A stretch of 64,000 nt of DNA from Enterobacter sp. CC120223-11 (GTDB lineage Bacteria; Pseudomonadota; Gammaproteobacteria; Enterobacterales; Enterobacteriaceae), in NCBI RefSeq assembly GCF_900215375.1, contig NZ_OBEF01000011.1, positions 97,457-161,456 of the forward strand, in the 5' to 3' direction. Both the position numbers and the translations under genes were made by a program. Positions 50,260-59,421 of the stretch are shown here, piece after piece (the stretch's first letter is position 1; each line of letters starts with the position of its first letter). The notes below the pieces were generated by a model. It had not been told where the DNA came from. It searched no databases and was given only the letters and a program-made list of their open reading frames with translations.

Positions 50260-50757
50260 ATGGCAGATTCATTTCAGCAGGAAATTCCTAAGGCACGCGT
50301 TAATATTAAATTAGATTTACACACGGGCGGAGCCCAGAAGAAAGTCGAGCTTCCGCTCAAATTACTGACCGTGGGTGATTTCAGTAACGGCAAGGCCGAA
50401 GGCTCGCTGTCCGAGCGTGAAAAAATCAACGTAAACAAGAACAACTTCAACAGCGTCCTGGCAGAGCTGAACCCCGAAGTGAGTCTCATCGTTAAAAACA
50501 CCCTGGCAAATGATGGCTCCGAAGAGAATATTCGCCTGCAGTTCCAGGAGATGAAAGATTTTGAGCCTGAGCAGGTTGCCCGCCAAATCCCACAGCTGCG
50601 CGCCATGCTGGCCATGCGTAATTTGCTGCGCGATTTAAAATCCAATCTTCTGGATAACGTAACTTTCCGGAAAGAACTGGAAAAGATCCTCAAAGACCCG
50701 ACTCTCAGCGACGAACTGCGTAATGAGCTGAATGCACTTGCCCCGGCCCAGGACTAA
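50260..50757 (+). CDS. tssB: T6SS contractile sheath small subunit TssB
   Basis: A 165-residue sheath protein (VipA/ImpB family): MADSFQQEIPKARVNIKLDLHTGGAQKKVELPLKLLTVGDFS, with LKSNLLDNVTFRKELEKIL. It pairs with TssC to build the cytoplasmic sheath whose contraction drives the Hcp tube outwards. A strong AGGAGAAG ribosome site precedes the ATG. It appears to be the first gene of the T6SS operon in this window. Confidence 0.95.
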   Translation: MADSFQQEIPKARVNIKLDLHTGGAQKKVELPLKLLTVGDFSNGKAEGSLSEREKINVNKNNFNSVLAELNPEVSLIVKNTLANDGSEENIRLQFQEMKDFEPEQVARQIPQLRAMLAMRNLLRDLKSNLLDNVTFRKELEKILKDPTLSDELRNELNALAPAQD

Positions 50758-50792
50758 TTACTGGAAACGTTAACGGAATAATTACGAGAAAA

Positions 50793-52343
50793 ATGCTTAT
50801 GTCTCTGAATAATGAATCCCAGTCTCAGGATGGCGGTGTAACGCTGGAAAAAAACCTGCCTCAGGGCGGTGTCTATGCGTCTCTTTTCGAAAAAATTAAT
50901 TTAACGCCGGTCTCAAAACTCGGCGAGCTGGATGGCTTCCAGGATAATAACGTGATGGCGGAAACCTCTGCTGACGCGCGTGTTACCGCCGCCGTTCAGG
51001 TCTTTATGCAGTGCCTGAAAAAATCAGGCCAGTCCGTCGAAAAACTCGATAAAACCCTGCTCGACCATCATATTGCGGAACTTGATTTCCAGATCAGCCG
51101 TCAGCTCGACGAAGTGATGCACAACGATGAATTCCAGAAAGTGGAGTCCGTCTGGCGCGGCCTGAAGTCGCTGGTGGATAAAACCGACTTCCGCCAAAAC
51201 GTGAAGCTGGAAATTCTCGATCTCTCTAAAGACGAACTGCGCCAGGACTTCGAGGACTCGCCTGAAATTATCCAGAGCGGCCTGTACAAGCAGACCTATA
51301 TCGCCGAGTACGACACCCCTGGCGGTGAGCCGATTGGTGCGATTATCTCTGCCTACGAGTTTGATGCCTCCGCTCAGGATGTGGCGCTGATGCGCAACCT
51401 GTCCAAAGTGTCCGCTGCCGCGCACATGCCGTTTATCGGCTCCGCTAGCCCGAAATTCTTCCTGAAAGACAGTATGGAAGAAGTGGCGGCCATCAAGGAT
51501 ATCGGCAACTACTTTGACCGCGCCGAATACATCAAATGGAAATCGTTCCGCGACACCGACGATTCACGCTATATCGGTCTAGTAATGCCGCGTGTGCTCG
51601 GTCGTCTGCCGTATGGCCCGGACACCGTGCCGGTGCGCAGCTTCAACTACATCGAAGAAGTGAAAGGCCCGGATCACGACAAATACCTGTGGACCAATGC
51701 GTCGTTCGCCTTCGCCGCCAATATGGTGAAGAGCTTCATCAATAACGGCTGGTGCGTGCAGATCCGTGGCCCGCAGGCGGGCGGCGCGGTACAGGACTTG
51801 CCAATCCATCTGTACGATCTCGGCACCGGCAATCAGGTGAAAATTCCGTCCGAAGTGATGATCCCGGAAACCCGCGAATTTGAATTCGCCAACCTCGGCT
51901 TCATCCCGCTGTCGTACTACAAAAACCGCGACTACGCGTGCTTCTTCTCGGCGAACTCCACACAGAAACCGGCGCTGTACGACACCGCTGATGCCACTGC
52001 TAACAGCCGCATCAACGCGCGTCTGCCGTACATCTTCCTGCTGTCGCGCATCGCCCATTACCTGAAGCTTATCCAGCGTGAAAACATCGGTACCACCAAG
52101 GATCGCCGTCTGCTGGAGCTGGAGTTGAACACCTGGGTACGCGGGCTGGTCACTGAAATGACCGATCCGGGCGACGAACTGCAGGCATCTCACCCGCTGC
52201 GTGACGCGAAAGTGATGGTCGAAGACATCGAAGACAACCCAGGCTTCTTCCGCGTGAAGCTGTATGCCGTGCCGCACTTCCAGGTGGAAGGGATGGACGT
52301 CAACCTGTCGCTGGTTTCCCAGATGCCGAAGGCGAAATCGTAA
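50793..52343 (+). CDS. tssC: T6SS contractile sheath large subunit TssC
   Basis: A 516-residue sheath protein (VipB/ImpC family). Conserved stretches include WRGLKSLVDKTDFRQNVKLEILDLSKDEL, FIGSASPKFF, WKSFRDTDDSRYIGLVMPRVLGRLPYG and the C-terminal HFQVEGMDVNLSLVSQMPKAK. With TssB it forms the sheath that ClpV recycles. Two starts are possible, ATG 50793 (MLMSLNN) or ATG 50799 (MSLNN); the second has the better spacing from GAG. 35 bases separate it from tssB. Confidence 0.95.
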   Translation: MLMSLNNESQSQDGGVTLEKNLPQGGVYASLFEKINLTPVSKLGELDGFQDNNVMAETSADARVTAAVQVFMQCLKKSGQSVEKLDKTLLDHHIAELDFQISRQLDEVMHNDEFQKVESVWRGLKSLVDKTDFRQNVKLEILDLSKDELRQDFEDSPEIIQSGLYKQTYIAEYDTPGGEPIGAIISAYEFDASAQDVALMRNLSKVSAAAHMPFIGSASPKFFLKDSMEEVAAIKDIGNYFDRAEYIKWKSFRDTDDSRYIGLVMPRVLGRLPYGPDTVPVRSFNYIEEVKGPDHDKYLWTNASFAFAANMVKSFINNGWCVQIRGPQAGGAVQDLPIHLYDLGTGNQVKIPSEVMIPETREFEFANLGFIPLSYYKNRDYACFFSANSTQKPALYDTADATANSRINARLPYIFLLSRIAHYLKLIQRENIGTTKDRRLLELELNTWVRGLVTEMTDPGDELQASHPLRDAKVMVEDIEDNPGFFRVKLYAVPHFQVEGMDVNLSLVSQMPKAKS

Positions 52344-52359
52344 CTAAGGCAGGAAGCCG

Positions 52360-53700
52360 ATGAAAACGGAACAACCGTTATGGGGCAGAGGGATCATGGT
52401 CTCGCCCCAGCACTTCCAGCAACAGGCCGCGTATGCGGCCTGGTCCACGGAATGTATTGCGCAGATGGGCCTCACTCATCCCTGGGGAGTGATTGAGGCG
52501 GCATTTGAGCCGGAGACGCTGAAGCTGGGGCGCCTGCAGGCCCGCAGGCTGCATATTCGTTTTCAGGATGGCACCCTTGTTGATAGCGATAATGCCGACG
52601 GCCTGCCGTCAGTACTATCGCTTGAAGGGGAGTCGCACGAAACCGTTGTGGTACTGGCGCTGCCCCTGTGGCGAGCCAACGGCGGCAACTGCCTGAAACC
52701 GGACGAGACCGCTGAACGTCCGGTTCGCTATCGCCAGCGCTGGCATGATGTTCGCAACCAGTTTGGCGACGACAGTCGACAGATTGCGGTTCTGCAACCT
52801 GAGCTAAGCTTGCGCTTTGCCCACCAGAATAACAGCGACTACCTGACCTGCCCGGTGGCACGTCTGCAACAGGACTCGCAGGGCGTATGGACGCTGGATG
52901 ACAGCTTTTTACCACCCTTGCTGAGCGTGCGAAGCAGCCGCTGGATGATAGCGCAGCTCGAGCAGCTGATGACCCAGCTGCGGGCGCGTCTGACGCGGCT
53001 GATGTCCATGCGTCGTGAGAGCAACGAACGAATGGCTGACTTTGCGGTGGCCGATGTCTCCCTGTTCTGGTTACTCAACGCACTCAACAGCGCTGAGCCG
53101 GTGCTGGGGCAGTTTCAGCGTTTCCCGCAAAGCGCCGTTGAGCGTCTGTTCCCTGAGCTGGCTCGTCTCGCCGGTAGCTTGCTGACGTTCTCCCTGGAGC
53201 ACCAGGTCAGCGCCATTCCGGTTTATCAGCACGAACACCTGAATGCGGTTTTCCCGCCGCTGTTTGACCTGTTAAGCGATTTACTGGAAGCCAGTCTGCC
53301 CTCCCGTGTGGTGTCCATTGAGCTCACTCATGACAAACGCCTGCGTCAGTGGTTGGCTCGCTTGCAGGATCCTCGCCTGCTGGAAGGGGCCGACTATTAC
53401 CTGTCTGTACGCTCACCTGTTCCGGTGGCGCAGCTTCAGGAGCAGTTCCCGCGTCAGTGCAAGGTAGGGAGTCCGGATTATGTCACAAGCCTGGTGAATG
53501 CTTCCCGGCAGGGGATCCCCCTCAAGCCGCTGCGCCACGTGCCTGCTGCCATTCCGCTGCGCCTGGAAAATCAGTATTTCTCTCTCGACCTTACCCATCC
53601 TGCCGCACAGGAAATGCTTGAGAGCCGCAGCTGTATGTTCTACACCCCGGGCACGCTTGGCGAACCTGAACTTGAACTCTTTGCGGTACTAAGAACATGA
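52360..53700 (+). CDS. tssK: T6SS baseplate protein TssK
   Basis: A 446-residue baseplate component (ImpJ/VasE family) that links the baseplate wedge to the membrane complex. It begins MKTEQPLWGRGIMVSPQHFQQQAAYAAW, the usual TssK opening, and has the shoulder and head domain sequence (LPSRVVSIELTHDKRLRQWLARL, HVPAAIPLRLENQYFSLDL). Follows tssC by 16 bases and overlaps tssL by four. Confidence 0.94.
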   Translation: MKTEQPLWGRGIMVSPQHFQQQAAYAAWSTECIAQMGLTHPWGVIEAAFEPETLKLGRLQARRLHIRFQDGTLVDSDNADGLPSVLSLEGESHETVVVLALPLWRANGGNCLKPDETAERPVRYRQRWHDVRNQFGDDSRQIAVLQPELSLRFAHQNNSDYLTCPVARLQQDSQGVWTLDDSFLPPLLSVRSSRWMIAQLEQLMTQLRARLTRLMSMRRESNERMADFAVADVSLFWLLNALNSAEPVLGQFQRFPQSAVERLFPELARLAGSLLTFSLEHQVSAIPVYQHEHLNAVFPPLFDLLSDLLEASLPSRVVSIELTHDKRLRQWLARLQDPRLLEGADYYLSVRSPVPVAQLQEQFPRQCKVGSPDYVTSLVNASRQGIPLKPLRHVPAAIPLRLENQYFSLDLTHPAAQEMLESRSCMFYTPGTLGEPELELFAVLRT

Positions 53701-54386
53701 GTGAAAACAAGCGTGGAATGACTGCGCCCATCGATATCGATGCTCTGTTGCAGGATACGTGGCTGCAGGTAATCAGCTTACGTCACGGGCCCATTTTCCA
53801 GGAGGGCGAAGGCCGGCTGTTATGGGATCGCTGTGTTGCCGATGTTGAACGCGTGCAGCTGGCGCTGAAAGAAAAGGGGCTGGACGAAGCCAGCTGCCTG
53901 CATATTCTCACTGCCCAGTGTGCGCTGATCGATGAAGCGGTGAAAAGCCGGGGCCAGCAGGATGATGCCTGCGTCCAGTGGTACGACATTCCTCTGCAGG
54001 GCCATTTCCTTGGCACTATGGAGGCCGGTGATACGTTGTGTGACCGCATGCGTGATGTACTGCGTGAATCTGCGCCAGAAAACGCCGTGCTGACCTGCTT
54101 CCAGCGAGTCATGATGCTGGGCTTCCTCGGCAGTTTCCGTTCACTGAACGATCCTGAGAGGCAAAAGCTGGTCAAAGCGCTCAGCGAACACGTCGCACCT
54201 TTCACTTACCCGCAAACGCATCCGGTTCTGGCTGAAAGCCGCACCGGGCGGGGCGTGGGTAACTGGTTCTCCTCATGGCCTGTTCGTATTGCCGTGAGCG
54301 CTGTTGTGGTTGCCGCGCTGTGGTGGGGGCTGAATCACTGGTTGGATCAGACGCTGGCAACCCTGTTGCCTGGGGCGGTGAAATGA
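53697..54386 (+). CDS. tssL: T6SS membrane-complex protein TssL (DotU family), short form
   Basis: A 229-residue DotU-like inner-membrane protein: cytoplasmic helical domain (IDIDALLQDTWLQVISLRHGP .. LTAQCALIDEAVKSRGQQDD .. VLTCFQRVMMLGFLGSF) and a single C-terminal span (VRIAVSAVVVAALWWGLNHWL). It has no OmpA-like peptidoglycan-binding extension; that domain is instead carried by the next gene. Stop and next start overlap as ATGA. Confidence 0.92.
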   Translation: MSENKRGMTAPIDIDALLQDTWLQVISLRHGPIFQEGEGRLLWDRCVADVERVQLALKEKGLDEASCLHILTAQCALIDEAVKSRGQQDDACVQWYDIPLQGHFLGTMEAGDTLCDRMRDVLRESAPENAVLTCFQRVMMLGFLGSFRSLNDPERQKLVKALSEHVAPFTYPQTHPVLAESRTGRGVGNWFSSWPVRIAVSAVVVAALWWGLNHWLDQTLATLLPGAVK

Positions 54387-56086
54387 GTCCTGCGCAACAG
54401 CGTTGGCTTGCACTCTGGGCTGCTCTTTTGACGGGCGTGGTGTGTCTGGGTTTCTTGCCTGTGTCCCGGCTGGCTTCAGTTATTCTGCTCCTTGTCGTCT
54501 GGGGAGCAATAGCCGCAATTCTGTACGTGGTCTCTCGCCGTTCGGAACAGCACTCTACAGTGCGTCTCGATAATCTTCCGGAAGCGACTTATCGCCAGCC
54601 CGTCGTGCTGGTTTGTGGTGATTTGCCTCAGGCATGGCCGGAGCAGTCGCAGGTGCTGACCGTGACGCAGGGGTGCTGGATCCGCGTTGAACAACATCAG
54701 GATGTTCAACAGGTTGCGCGTCAGCTGCTGTGGCTGCGCCCGGACTGGGGACGGCAGCTTTCCGTGATGGTCTGTATCTGCCCGCAGAAAAATGCCGATG
54801 GTGAAGCGCTCACCAGCAAGCTGCTGGCCCTGCGCTGGCAAATCAGCCAGCTGCGTCGGGATACAGGTCATTGCGTGCCGCTTGTGCTGAACGGCCTCGC
54901 GGGCAGCGCCATGATGAACGACATGCTGTGGCAGGTCGCCATACCAGGGGAGGGGATCAGCGTCTGGCGTGAATCATCAGCCCCTTGTTCTATTGCTGCC
55001 TGGGTCACTACCGGGGGAGCCATGGCGATGCAGCAGCAAGTGCTGATGAACAGCCTGATGACCTGGTTCCATCAGCACGTCAAAGCGGTCTTTATGGATG
55101 AGAACCCGGATATCCCGGCTATTGCCCCAACCGCCGTGCTGTGGGGCATAGGCCCTATTCTGGCAGGGAGCCTGGCCTCATCAGTCTGGACCGCTTGGCT
55201 TTCCCGTCATACTGCGATGCAGCAGGCCGCGGGCTGGCAGCCAGTGGGGACTGACAGCACGGTGATGTCGCTGTTACCGGACTTTGTGCTGCCTATGTTG
55301 CCGGAAGGGCAAGGGCTGACCCCGCGCCAGCGGGCGTGGCGTTGTGGATTCGGCTTGTTCACACTTGCCGCTATCGCAGCCCTGTGCAGCAGCGGCTGGA
55401 ACAACAGTCAGCTGTTGCACCGCATGAGTTTTGACATCAATCGCTACGATCGCATTTCAACGGACGATTACAGCCTGAAGGCTGCGGCAGTCGGCGTGCT
55501 GCGTGAAGATGCAACGCAGCTTGATGAGTGGGCCCGTAACGGTAATCCGTTTCGCACGAGTTTTGGGCTTTACCAGGGAGAGCGCCTGCGGATGCCTGTT
55601 CTGGATGCTATCCGTTCCTATGTTCCGCCTCCACCGCCTCCACCGCCGCCGTCAATACCCAAAGCGGTACCGAAAATCATCCGCCTCGACAGCATGTCGC
55701 TGTTCGATTCAGGCAAATATGACCTCAAACCTGGCTCAACCAAACTGCTGGTCAACTCGCTGGTGGGGATTAAGGCCAAACCCGGCTGGCTGATTGTGGT
55801 CGCGGGGCATACCGATAACACCGGCAACCCTGGGCTTAACCAGACGCTCTCCCAGAAACGCGCTGAAGCGGTGCGCAACTGGATGCGCGACACCGGTGAC
55901 GTGCCGGAAAGCTGTTTTGCGGTGCAGGGCTATGGCGAAAGCCGCCCGGTCGCAACCAATGACACCCCGGAAGGCCGTGCGCTCAACCGTCGTGTCGAAA
56001 TCAGCCTGGTACCGCAGGCCAACGCCTGTCAGATACCTGGCAAAACCCCGGCGTCATCGCAGGATGATGACGTTTCTCAACATTAA
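54383..56086 (+). CDS. T6SS TssM-like/OmpA-domain hybrid membrane protein
   Basis: A 567-residue inner-membrane protein with a peptidoglycan-binding end. Two N-terminal spans (about residues 9-51), a cytoplasmic region (52-315), a third span (about 318-340, FGLFTLAAIAALCSSGW) and a short periplasmic piece with FGLYQGERL (394-402) echo the layout of TssM (IcmF), but without its Walker motif and most of its periplasmic domain. After a run of nine prolines (residues 415-423) comes an OmpA-like domain (FDSGKYDLKPGSTKLL, AGHTDNTGNPGLNQTLSQKRA, GYGESRPVATNDTPEGRALNRRVE). It probably anchors the secretion complex to the cell wall next to TssL. The start at 54383 is set by the four-base overlap with tssL. 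Confidence 0.82.
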   Translation: MSPAQQRWLALWAALLTGVVCLGFLPVSRLASVILLLVVWGAIAAILYVVSRRSEQHSTVRLDNLPEATYRQPVVLVCGDLPQAWPEQSQVLTVTQGCWIRVEQHQDVQQVARQLLWLRPDWGRQLSVMVCICPQKNADGEALTSKLLALRWQISQLRRDTGHCVPLVLNGLAGSAMMNDMLWQVAIPGEGISVWRESSAPCSIAAWVTTGGAMAMQQQVLMNSLMTWFHQHVKAVFMDENPDIPAIAPTAVLWGIGPILAGSLASSVWTAWLSRHTAMQQAAGWQPVGTDSTVMSLLPDFVLPMLPEGQGLTPRQRAWRCGFGLFTLAAIAALCSSGWNNSQLLHRMSFDINRYDRISTDDYSLKAAAVGVLREDATQLDEWARNGNPFRTSFGLYQGERLRMPVLDAIRSYVPPPPPPPPPSIPKAVPKIIRLDSMSLFDSGKYDLKPGSTKLLVNSLVGIKAKPGWLIVVAGHTDNTGNPGLNQTLSQKRAEAVRNWMRDTGDVPESCFAVQGYGESRPVATNDTPEGRALNRRVEISLVPQANACQIPGKTPASSQDDDVSQH

Positions 56087-56099
56087 TGGAGTAAATCCG

Positions 56100-56591
56100 A
56101 TGGCAATTCCTGTTTATCTTTGGCTGAAAGACGACGGCGGCGCGGACATCAAAGGGTCTGTGGACGTGCAGGATCGCGAAGGCAGCATCGAAGTGGTTGC
56201 ACAGCAGCATAACCTGTACATCCCGACCGATAATAACACCGGCAAGCTGACCGGTACCCGTATCCACACCCCGTTCCTGTTCACCAAGGAAATCGACTCC
56301 TCCAGCCCGTATCTGTACAAGGCTGTGACCACCGGTCAGACCCTCAAGTCTGCGGAGTTCAAGTGGTACAAAATCAACGACGCGGGCCAGGAAGTGGAGT
56401 ACTTCAACACCAAACTGGAAAACGTGAAAGTGGTGAAAGTTAACCCGGTGATGCACGACATCAAGGATCCTTCCTTCGAGAAGCACAACCACCTCGAGCA
56501 GATCGAACTGCGTTACGAAAAAATCACCTGGACCTACAAAGACGGCAACATCATTCATTCCGATTCCTGGAACGAACGCGCCACGGCGTAA
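56100..56591 (+). CDS. hcp: T6SS tube protein Hcp (TssD)
   Basis: A 163-residue Hcp1-family protein (MAIPVYLWLKDDGGADIKGSVDVQDREGSIEVVAQQH) that forms hexameric rings stacked into the inner tube and carries effectors. The start at 56100 follows GGAG; the longer frame upstream overlaps the previous gene and is not used. Separated by only 13 bases from the preceding stop and by 175 bases with hairpins from clpV, which may allow higher hcp expression. Confidence 0.95.
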   Translation: MAIPVYLWLKDDGGADIKGSVDVQDREGSIEVVAQQHNLYIPTDNNTGKLTGTRIHTPFLFTKEIDSSSPYLYKAVTTGQTLKSAEFKWYKINDAGQEVEYFNTKLENVKVVKVNPVMHDIKDPSFEKHNHLEQIELRYEKITWTYKDGNIIHSDSWNERATA

Positions 56592-56597
56592 GCCCGC

Positions 56598-56666
56598 TGC
56601 GGACAGGTCCCTGTCCGCAATTCTTTGCTGAGCGTCCGCCGCACTCACTGGCGCTCAGCAAAGAAT
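56598..56666 (+). repeat. Two hairpins between hcp and clpV
   Basis: The first is TGCGGACAGG / CCTGTCCGCA (56598-56619), the second a 15-bp perfect inverted repeat ATTCTTTGCTGAGCG / CGCTCAGCAAAGAAT (56620-56666, 17-base loop). Neither has a T-run. They could block 3' exonucleases and stabilise hcp mRNA, or partly end transcription before clpV. Confidence 0.7.
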
Positions 56667-56766
56667 CACACAATCTGCCTGCCTGACCTGATGCGCTTTG
56701 GGTTCCTGATGAACAGGGAACAGCGAGGGGCGGTAGCGTGCCCGGGAACACTCAAGAGAGAGAAAA

Positions 56767-59421
56767 ATGGAAAACTCAGCCGTCCTGTTACGTCGCCTCA
56801 ATCCTTACTGCGCGCGCGCGCTGGAAGGAGCAGCCTCCCTGTGTCAGACCCGTGCGCATGCAGAAATTCTGCCGGAGCACTGGCTGCTCAAGCTGCTGGA
56901 GCAGGGTGAGGGCGATCTCACCGTGCTGGCCCGTCGCTACGAGTGGGATATGGACGGCATGTGGCAGGCGCTACTCGGCTGGCTGGACGGGCTGCCTCGT
57001 TCGGTGCGCAGCCGCCCGGCGCTTGCCGACTCCCTTAATGCGTTGCTGAAGCAGGCATGGATGGCGGCCTCATTGCAGAATGAGGCACAAATTCGCAGCC
57101 AGCATCTGCTGATGGCGCTTATTGAGAGCCCGAAACTGATTCATTGTGACGGCCTGTGGCCGCTGTTGACGTTAGGCCAGAGTCAGCTCGAACGCCTGCG
57201 TCCGCTGCTGGATGCGCAGTCCGACGAGCGCCCGGAAGTGCAGCAGGAAGCAGAGTTGTTGCACTCATCTGGCGGCGATGTGGAGATCATCGGTCGCCCG
57301 GCGGGCATTGAAGCAAAAGAGGGTGAGCTCAGCCCGGCATTACAGAACGCGCTGGATAAATTCACCCTCGACGTCACCGCCAAAGCGAAAGAGGGCAAAA
57401 TCGACCCGGTGTTTGGCCGTGATACGGAAATCCGTCAGATGGTGGACATCCTCTCACGTCGTCGCAAAAACAACCCGATCCTGGTGGGCGAGCCGGGTGT
57501 CGGCAAAACGGCGCTGGTGGAAGGGCTGGCGCTGCGTATTGCCGAGGGCAACGTGCCGGAATCCCTCAAGCCTGTTGTTCTGCGCACTCTTGATCTTGGC
57601 CTGTTACAGGCGGGAGCAGGTGTGAAAGGCGAGTTCGAACAGCGCCTGAAAAACGTCATCGATGCCGTGCAGCAGTCGCCGGTGCCGATCCTGCTGTTTA
57701 TTGACGAAGCTCACACCATTATCGGGGCAGGCAATCAGGCGGGTGGCGCAGATGCGGCCAACTTGCTGAAACCTGCGCTGGCACGCGGTGAATTACGCAC
57801 AATTGCCGCCACCACGTGGAGCGAGTACAAACAGTATTTCGAGCGCGATGCCGCCCTGGAACGTCGCTTCCAGATGGTGAAAGTCGATGAGCCGAATGAC
57901 GACACCGCCTGCCTGATGCTGCGCGGCCTGAAATCCCGCTATGCCGAACACCATAATGTGCATATCACCGACGATGCGGTGCGTGCTGCGGTTACGTTGT
58001 CGCGCCGTTACCTGACGGGTCGTCAGCTGCCGGACAAGGCTGTTGACCTGCTCGATACCGCCGCTGCACGCGTACGCATGAGCCTCGATACCGTACCAGA
58101 ACAGTTGACCCGCATCCGCGCGCAAATCACTGCCCTGGAAATGGAGAAGCAGGCGCTGATGGAGGACATTGTCGTCGGCAACCAGAGCCATGGTGAACGC
58201 CTGGCCGCCATTGAGCAGGAAGAGAGCGATCATATCGTTCAACTCGACGAACTGGAATCCCAGTACGGCCAGGAGCTGAAACTCACCGAACAACTACTGG
58301 AGTGTCGCCAGGACATCTCCCGTCAGAGTGAAACCCGCGCGCTACAGCAGGAGTTGAACGGCATGCAGCACAGTAACCCGCTGCTTTCCGTGGATGTGGA
58401 CGTACGCACCGTCGCCACCGTGATTGCCGACTGGACGGGCGTGCCGCTGTCTTCACTGATGAAGGACGAGCAGACCGAACTGCTGAGCCTGGAAAAGGAA
58501 ATCGGCAAACGTGTAGTGGGCCAGGATGTGGCACTGACTGCGATTGCTCAGCGCCTGCGTGCAGCAAAAACCGGGCTGACCTCTGAGAATGGCCCGCAGG
58601 GTGTGTTCCTGCTGGTTGGCCCGAGCGGCACAGGCAAAACCGAAACCGCACTGACGCTGGCTGACGTGCTGTACGGTGGCGAAAAATCACTGATCACCAT
58701 CAACCTCTCCGAATACCAGGAACCCCATACCGTCTCCCAGCTGAAAGGCTCCCCACCGGGTTACGTCGGATACGGGCAGGGCGGCATTCTCACCGAAGCC
58801 GTGCGGAAGCGCCCATACAGCGTGGTGCTGCTGGATGAAGTGGAAAAAGCTCACCGCGACGTGATGAACCTGTTCTACCAGGTGTTCGACCGTGGCTTTA
58901 TGCGCGACGGAGAAGGGCGCGAAATCGACTTCCGCAACACCGTTATTCTGATGACCTCCAACCTCGGCAGCGACCATCTGATGCAGCTGCTGGATGAAAG
59001 CCCGGAAGCCACCGAAGCCGATCTGCACGAGCTGCTGCGTCCGATCCTGCGTGACCACTTCCAGCCCGCGCTGCTGGCACGCTTCCAGACTGTGATTTAC
59101 CGCCCTCTGGCGGAAACTGCCATGCGCACCATTGTGGAAATGAAACTCGCCCAGGTGAGCAAGCGTCTGCACCGTCATTACGGCCTGACCACGCAAATCG
59201 ATGAGAGCCTGTATGACGCATTGACCAGCGCCTGCCTGCTGCCGGACACCGGGGCGCGTAACGTCGACAGCCTGCTTAATCAGCAAATCCTGCCGGTGCT
59301 GAGTCAGCAGCTGCTGAGCCATATGGCGGCGAAACAGAAACCTAATGCGTTGACGCTTGGCTGGAGTGAGGCTGAGGGGATCTCACTGAACTTCAACCGG
59401 ACTGAAGGAGAGAACGCATGA
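56767..59421 (+). CDS. clpV: T6SS sheath-disassembly ATPase ClpV (TssH)
   Basis: A ClpB-like AAA+ unfoldase of 884 residues that extracts and recycles contracted TssBC sheath. It has an N-terminal Clp repeat domain (about 1-160; NPYCARALEGAASLCQTRAHAEILPEHWLLKLLEQ), first AAA with GEPGVGKTALVEGLALRIAEG and LFIDEAHTIIGAG, a coiled-coil middle domain (about 430-530), and second AAA with GPSGTGKTETALTLADVLYGG and VVLLDEVEKAHRDV. AGAGAGAAAA precedes the ATG. It overlaps vgrG by four bases. Confidence 0.95.
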   Translation: MENSAVLLRRLNPYCARALEGAASLCQTRAHAEILPEHWLLKLLEQGEGDLTVLARRYEWDMDGMWQALLGWLDGLPRSVRSRPALADSLNALLKQAWMAASLQNEAQIRSQHLLMALIESPKLIHCDGLWPLLTLGQSQLERLRPLLDAQSDERPEVQQEAELLHSSGGDVEIIGRPAGIEAKEGELSPALQNALDKFTLDVTAKAKEGKIDPVFGRDTEIRQMVDILSRRRKNNPILVGEPGVGKTALVEGLALRIAEGNVPESLKPVVLRTLDLGLLQAGAGVKGEFEQRLKNVIDAVQQSPVPILLFIDEAHTIIGAGNQAGGADAANLLKPALARGELRTIAATTWSEYKQYFERDAALERRFQMVKVDEPNDDTACLMLRGLKSRYAEHHNVHITDDAVRAAVTLSRRYLTGRQLPDKAVDLLDTAAARVRMSLDTVPEQLTRIRAQITALEMEKQALMEDIVVGNQSHGERLAAIEQEESDHIVQLDELESQYGQELKLTEQLLECRQDISRQSETRALQQELNGMQHSNPLLSVDVDVRTVATVIADWTGVPLSSLMKDEQTELLSLEKEIGKRVVGQDVALTAIAQRLRAAKTGLTSENGPQGVFLLVGPSGTGKTETALTLADVLYGGEKSLITINLSEYQEPHTVSQLKGSPPGYVGYGQGGILTEAVRKRPYSVVLLDEVEKAHRDVMNLFYQVFDRGFMRDGEGREIDFRNTVILMTSNLGSDHLMQLLDESPEATEADLHELLRPILRDHFQPALLARFQTVIYRPLAETAMRTIVEMKLAQVSKRLHRHYGLTTQIDESLYDALTSACLLPDTGARNVDSLLNQQILPVLSQQLLSHMAAKQKPNALTLGWSEAEGISLNFNRTEGENA

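Noticed and set aside
55794..56099. Extension of hcp upstream into the OmpA-domain gene
   Set aside because: Hcp begins MAIPVYLWLKDDGG after a good ribosome site; the upstream part is another frame of the previous gene.
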